Positions 7,101-9,996 of a stretch of DNA of 9,996 nucleotides are shown piece by piece. The stretch is from Bacillota bacterium (GTDB taxonomy: Bacteria > Bacillota > Clostridia > Oscillospirales > Ruminococcaceae), in contig JAEYXR010000013.1 in NCBI GenBank assembly GCA_023431215.1, positions 1 through 9,996 of the forward strand, read 5' to 3'. The position numbers and the translations under genes were made by a program. Every line of letters starts with the position of its first letter. Within the stretch, counting starts at the first letter, position 1. The notes below the pieces were generated by a model. The model was not told the DNA's origin and did no database searches. It worked only from the letters and a program-made list of their open reading frames with translations.

Positions 7101-8286
7101 ACTGGCTATGCTCCTTTATCAATCTATTTTTCTCTCCGGCTTGAACCATCAATAACTTGCCGTTTGCATCCAAGACATTGATAAATGCTGTCGCACCTTC
7201 TTTTAGCTCACCAACTCCCTTTAACCCCAAATAGGTAGCAGGACATTGTGAGGCCATATATACTGCCTCCGCCAAAGGAATTCCCCAACTTACAAGGTTT
7301 TCCACCATTTTTTCGATGCAGGTTATGCTGCCTGCATAACAGCTTTCATCTTTTAAAAGCGCAACCCGATCTGTAACTTTTACCTCTACACCATCTTTGT
7401 AATCGCCAAGCATATACCGGCCGGGAGAAAGCCCGGAAGCACGAATTGCATCTGACACCAAACATATTTTGCGAAATCCTTTACAATGGTAGATAAGATG
7501 AAACAAGTCAGCAGGCACATGGCAACCATCGGCAATTACCTCAACAACAAGATTATCGTTTGCCAGGGCAGTTTCGGTTAAGCCAATATACTTTTCAGCA
7601 CCATGCTTGCGATGTACACCAGAGGTACAGCAATACAGATGTGTTACTCCAGACGCTCCTGCCGCAATTGCCTGTTGTACCTGTGCACCCGTTGCGTAAT
7701 CATGCCCCAAAGATACGGTGATTCCATTTTGCTTGGCAAACTGTATCAAATCCTGAGCTTTCAGGATGTCCGGCGCCACCGTAATCAGGCCAATCTGCTT
7801 ACTATATTTGTGGATAAGCTCTAAACTTTCTGTATCAGGGGCCCTTAAATATTCCGCAGGCTGTGCCCCACAGTTGTATTTTGAAAGAAAGGGTCCTTCC
7901 AAATGTGCTCCTATCAGCTTTGCCGGAGATTTGGAAACATAGTTTGCCACTACTTCTAATGTATGGGCAATGTTGGTAAGTGGCGCAGTCATTGTTGTGG
8001 CCAAATATGCACAAACTCCATGCCTGTAATGATATTGATTTATGGCATCAAAAGCTATTTGGGTTGCATCCATAAAATCATAATTGAGAGCCCCGTGGTT
8101 ATGAATGTCTATAAATCCAGGGGCCAAGAACCCCTTATCTTGCAGGTCAACCACAGGTTCCTCATCCTGAACTAAGGAAAGCCGCTTCATTTCTCCAATG
8201 GCAGTAATGGTATTGCCCTTTATCCTTAAAAAGCAATTATTCTTCATGATTCCATCATGGAGAATTGAGCAGTTAACAAACAGCAA
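7087..8286 (-). CDS. nagA: N-acetylglucosamine-6-phosphate deacetylase family protein (NagA), TTG start
   Basis: This 399-residue amidohydrolase is full length for NagA, which removes acetate from N-acetylglucosamine-6-phosphate in the cytoplasm. Metal and catalytic motifs are present: DIHNHG with H62 and H64, GAHLEGPF with E130, SLGHDYATG with H195, THLY with H216, DGCHV with H246, and SDA with D279. Then comes YAGSITCIEKMVENL with the NPA-like QCPATYLGL near 347-355. The usual THLFNAM or THLYNAM motif reads THLYCCT; its Asn is a phosphate contact in E. coli NagA. Translation most likely starts at TTG (8284-8286), 10 bases after GGGAG. The first in-frame ATG (8245-8247) would remove the first beta strand. 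It is the first gene of the operon and overlaps the next by 14 bases. The family is certain. The exact substrate is less so, because of the altered motif and the sulfoquinovose genes downstream. Confidence 0.88.
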   Translation of the reverse strand: MLFVNCSILHDGIMKNNCFLRIKGNTITAIGEMKRLSLVQDEEPVVDLQDKGFLAPGFIDIHNHGALNYDFMDATQIAFDAINQYHYRHGVCAYLATTMTAPLTNIAHTLEVVANYVSKSPAKLIGAHLEGPFLSKYNCGAQPAEYLRAPDTESLELIHKYSKQIGLITVAPDILKAQDLIQFAKQNGITVSLGHDYATGAQVQQAIAAGASGVTHLYCCTSGVHRKHGAEKYIGLTETALANDNLVVEVIADGCHVPADLFHLIYHCKGFRKICLVSDAIRASGLSPGRYMLGDYKDGVEVKVTDRVALLKDESCYAGSITCIEKMVENLVSWGIPLAEAVYMASQCPATYLGLKGVGELKEGATAFINVLDANGKLLMVQAGEKNRLIKEHSQYENI

Positions 8287-8296
8287 AGCAACACAT

Positions 8297-8301
8297 CTCC
8301 C
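8297..8301 (-). promoter_or_regulatory. Ribosome binding site supporting the TTG start of nagA
   Basis: GGGAG on the minus strand lies 10 bases before the TTG at 8284-8286. No ATG or GTG in this frame sits in a better position, so the unusual TTG start is accepted. Confidence 0.55.
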
Positions 8302-8379
8302 AAAAGAAAATTAATAAGAAAGAAAAGGTTGATGTATAAAAGCATAAGTAAAAAGACTTAATTAATTTATTTTACATTT

Positions 8380-8408
8380 ATTGTATACGACTTTCTTTTT
8401 AATGTAAA
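8380..8408 (-). promoter_or_regulatory. Candidate sigma-A-type promoter of the eight-gene minus-strand operon
   Basis: On the minus strand the -35 box TTTACA (8403-8408) and the -10 box TACAAT (8380-8385) are separated by exactly 17 bases. Each differs from consensus at one position. Transcription would begin near 8373, leaving a leader of about 85 bases before the TTG of nagA. The surrounding DNA is very AT-rich, so chance matches are more likely than usual. A weaker alternative uses TATACA closer to the gene with a poor -35. Confidence 0.5.
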
Positions 8409-8414
8409 TAGAAT

Positions 8415-8459
8415 TTTAATATTAAATCTATTTTTGTATTTTTTGTATAAAATTTTATA
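8415..8459. promoter_or_regulatory. AT palindromes between the divergent promoters (possible operator)
   Basis: Two perfect palindromes lie in the gap between the two -35 boxes: TTTAATATTAAA at 8415-8426 and TATAAAATTTTATA at 8446-8459. A shared regulator binding here could control both directions. The stretch is so AT-rich that palindromes of this length may arise by chance, and no regulator gene lies in the window. I saw no clear catabolite-repression (CRE) or NagR/DasR-type box. Confidence 0.25.
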
Positions 8460-8481
8460 TATTTTTTCGTTTTTATCGTGA

Positions 8482-8510
8482 TTGAAAACTAAATTTGCAT
8501 ATGCTATACT
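8482..8510 (+). promoter_or_regulatory. Strong candidate sigma-A promoter for the GH38 gene
   Basis: TTGAAA (8482-8487) and TATACT (8505-8510) are spaced by 17 bases, each one base off consensus. TGC directly precedes the -10, giving an extended -10 element. Transcription would start near 8517, about 85 bases before the GTG start. Of the promoter candidates found in the region, this is the best match. Confidence 0.7.
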
Positions 8511-8589
8511 AATTTTACAAAAACATACAACTACGTATTCAGCAAATTAATTTATTAAAAAAAATAATCAATGTTTATGGAAACTGCCC

Positions 8590-8595
8590 AGGAGG
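8590..8595 (+). promoter_or_regulatory. Ribosome binding site deciding the GTG start of the GH38 gene
   Basis: AGGAGG lies 6 bases before the GTG at 8602-8604. This fixes the start; the encoded protein begins MKKIHLLCNAHID, the normal N terminus of the catalytic domain. Confidence 0.8.
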
Positions 8596-8601
8596 ATTTT
8601 T

Positions 8602-9996
8602 GTGAAAAAGATTCATTTATTGTGTAATGCACACATCGATTATTGCTGGCAATGGGATATTGAAGAAGGAATTGCAGCAGCTATTTCTACTTTTCGTTGT
8701 GCTGCAGACTTTTGCGAGGAATACGATGCTTTGATTTTTAACCATAATGAATCTATTATCTACAAATGGGTGGAAGAGTTTGAACCCCACCTGTTTAAGC
8801 GTATTACCAAGTTAATTCTGCAAGGACGCTGGAACATTATAGGTGGTTGGTATCTGCAGCCCGACTGCAACTTACCTTCTGGTGAGTCCTTTGTTCGGCA
8901 AATATTATTAGGAAAGCAGTATTTTACCTCTCGGTTTAATAAGTTTACTACAACTGCTGTTAATTTTGACTCCTTTGGCCACAACCGTGGTTTAGTCCAA
9001 ATTTTAAAAAAGGCAGGATATGAAAACTACATCTTTTGCAGACCATTTGAAAAGGATATGCACTTACAGCAGGATGATTTTATTTGGGTAGGTTATGACG
9101 GCTCTGAAATCAATGGATTTCGAACATATGGCCTTTACAACTCGCTTTACGGTACTGCACGTAAAAAAGTAGAAGATTGGATTAAGCGTTTTCCGGATAA
9201 AGCAACAGGCTGCATCTTATGGGGTGTTGGAGATCATGGCGGAGGTCCCTCACGCGTTGATTTAGATATGTTAGCACAGCTCATGGAGGAAAACGAGCAA
9301 TATCAAATCTTTCACTCCAAACCAGAGGCATACTTTCAGGAAGTAAAAAGTTTAAAGCTTAATGAGTTTCGTTTTGATAAAGGGCTAAATACCTGGGGGC
9401 CCGGTTGCTACACCTCCATGGTAAAAATAAAGCAGTTACACCGCAAGCTTGAAAACGAGTTTTACTCTGTAGAACGTATGCTTTCGCATGCCTGCATCTC
9501 ATCTGGTCTATCCTATCCTAAGGCTCTTATGGATGAGGCGCTAGAAGACCTGATGATGATGGAGTTTCACGATATTTTACCGGGCAGTGCAATTAAACCG
9601 GTGGAAGAAACCGGACTACGAAAAGGATATCATGGCCTAGAAATATTAAATCGTCAAAAGATGAAGGCCTTTTTCGCTCTTTGCTCCGGGCAACCCAAAG
9701 CCAAAGATGGTGAAATTCCTATTCTTGCATATAATCCCCTTCCTTATCCTGTCCCGGGGACTTTTGAATGTGAATTTATGTTGGCTAATATGAATGTAAG
9801 CGGTACATTTATCAACCCCGTTGTATTTTTCAATGACGTTGCGCTTCCCAGCCAATGCGAAAAAGAAGAAAGTAACTTTCCTATGGATTGGCGCAAAAAG
9901 GTTGTATTTACCGCGGAACTTCAGCCCATGTCAGTTACACGCTTTGATTGCAAGCTAAATGAGTTGGAATCTGAAATAAGCCGAATGGGCATCAGT
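8602..9996 (+). CDS. GH38-family alpha-mannosidase (partial, runs off right edge)
   Basis: The open frame continues for 465 codons without a stop to the window edge; GH38 enzymes are usually 800-1,000 residues, so the C-terminal beta domains are missing. The retaining GH38 catalytic domain is clear. The zinc ligands are H11 and D13 in NAHIDYCWQW, the nucleophile is D123 in NFDSFGH, and the third-motif zinc ligand is H323 in MEFHDILPGSAI. The glycine-rich GVGDHGGGPSR (208-218) and the GCYTS...K..HRKLE segment (268-283) also match the family. There is no signal peptide, so it acts in the cytoplasm on imported oligosaccharides or glycosides, releasing alpha-linked mannose. Substrate linkage cannot be predicted. 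It is transcribed away from the NagA operon from its own strong promoter and may share regulation with it. Codon use resembles the AT-richer half of the operon. Confidence 0.93.
   Translation, partial: MKKIHLLCNAHIDYCWQWDIEEGIAAAISTFRCAADFCEEYDALIFNHNESIIYKWVEEFEPHLFKRITKLILQGRWNIIGGWYLQPDCNLPSGESFVRQILLGKQYFTSRFNKFTTTAVNFDSFGHNRGLVQILKKAGYENYIFCRPFEKDMHLQQDDFIWVGYDGSEINGFRTYGLYNSLYGTARKKVEDWIKRFPDKATGCILWGVGDHGGGPSRVDLDMLAQLMEENEQYQIFHSKPEAYFQEVKSLKLNEFRFDKGLNTWGPGCYTSMVKIKQLHRKLENEFYSVERMLSHACISSGLSYPKALMDEALEDLMMMEFHDILPGSAIKPVEETGLRKGYHGLEILNRQKMKAFFALCSGQPKAKDGEIPILAYNPLPYPVPGTFECEFMLANMNVSGTFINPVVFFNDVALPSQCEKEESNFPMDWRKKVVFTAELQPMSVTRFDCKLNELESEISRMGIS

Larger units (their letters stand above)
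8287..8601. other. Divergent intergenic region
   Basis: This 315-base AT-rich stretch separates the minus-strand operon from the plus-strand mannosidase gene. It holds one promoter for each direction, two AT palindromes, a small GCATATGC palindrome (8497-8504) overlapping the plus promoter spacer, and both ribosome sites. I saw no RNA gene, riboswitch-like structure or intrinsic terminator in it. Confidence 0.8.

Noticed and set aside
8287..8601. Possible riboswitch or small RNA in the intergenic region
   Set aside because: No GC-rich stem, conserved aptamer-like element or U-tract terminator was found; only promoters and AT palindromes are supportable.
8760..8984. Minus-strand open frame inside the mannosidase gene
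   Set aside because: The plus strand encodes continuous GH38 catalytic sequence here; the antisense frame has no recognisable domain.
1..9996. CRISPR arrays, insertion sequences, tRNA or rRNA genes
   Set aside because: No regularly spaced direct repeats, transposase-like frames or RNA gene structures were seen anywhere in the window.

Overview
The window looks like part of an anaerobic, low-to-mid-GC Firmicute (Clostridia-type, possibly gut). The reasons are strong AGGAGG-like ribosome binding sites, GTG and TTG starts, a transketolase split into two subunits, LacX-type and DMT-type proteins, and an AT-rich divergent promoter region. This assignment is an inference from style and gene content; no marker gene is present.

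Layout. Positions 8286 down to 1 hold one tightly packed minus-strand operon of eight genes. In order of transcription they are: a NagA-family deacetylase (TTG start), a NagB-family isomerase/deaminase, a Gfo/Idh/MocA oxidoreductase, a LacX-type aldose 1-epimerase, a ten-helix DMT/EamA transporter, a GH31 sulfoquinovosidase of the YihQ type, and the N- and C-terminal subunits of a split transketolase. The last gene runs off the left edge. Junctions are short gaps (4 to 23 bases) or overlaps. Positions 8287-8601 are an AT-rich divergent promoter region with a recognisable sigma-A-type promoter on each strand and AT palindromes between them. From 8602 to the right edge runs the first 465 codons of a GH38 alpha-mannosidase on the plus strand.

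How the genes may work together. The GH31 enzyme keeps the full E. coli YihQ residue set for catalysis and for gripping the sulfonate of sulfoquinovose (Q277, R290, W293, Y497, D394, D461). It should release sulfoquinovose (SQ) from sulfolipid-derived glycosides. Two-subunit transketolases directly after it match the known sulfoglycolytic transketolase (sulfo-TK) pathway, in which SqwGH cleaves sulfofructose and later sulfoerythrulose. The epimerase would be the SQ mutarotase and the DMT protein the transporter. The SQ isomerase, sulfoerythrose isomerase and sulfoacetaldehyde reductase are not in the window and would be expected beyond the left edge.

The most unusual point is that this SQ module sits behind an amino-sugar-like module (NagA, NagB and Gfo/Idh homologues). 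Both the NagA and NagB homologues have changes at positions that normally bind the sugar phosphate or take part in catalysis. A mannosidase is divergently transcribed. The two halves also differ in GC content, with a change near 4290. The operon may therefore be a mosaic directed at a mixed SQ, mannose or amino-sugar glycan, or the NagA/NagB homologues may have been repurposed for a non-standard, perhaps sulfonated, substrate. These last ideas are hypotheses.
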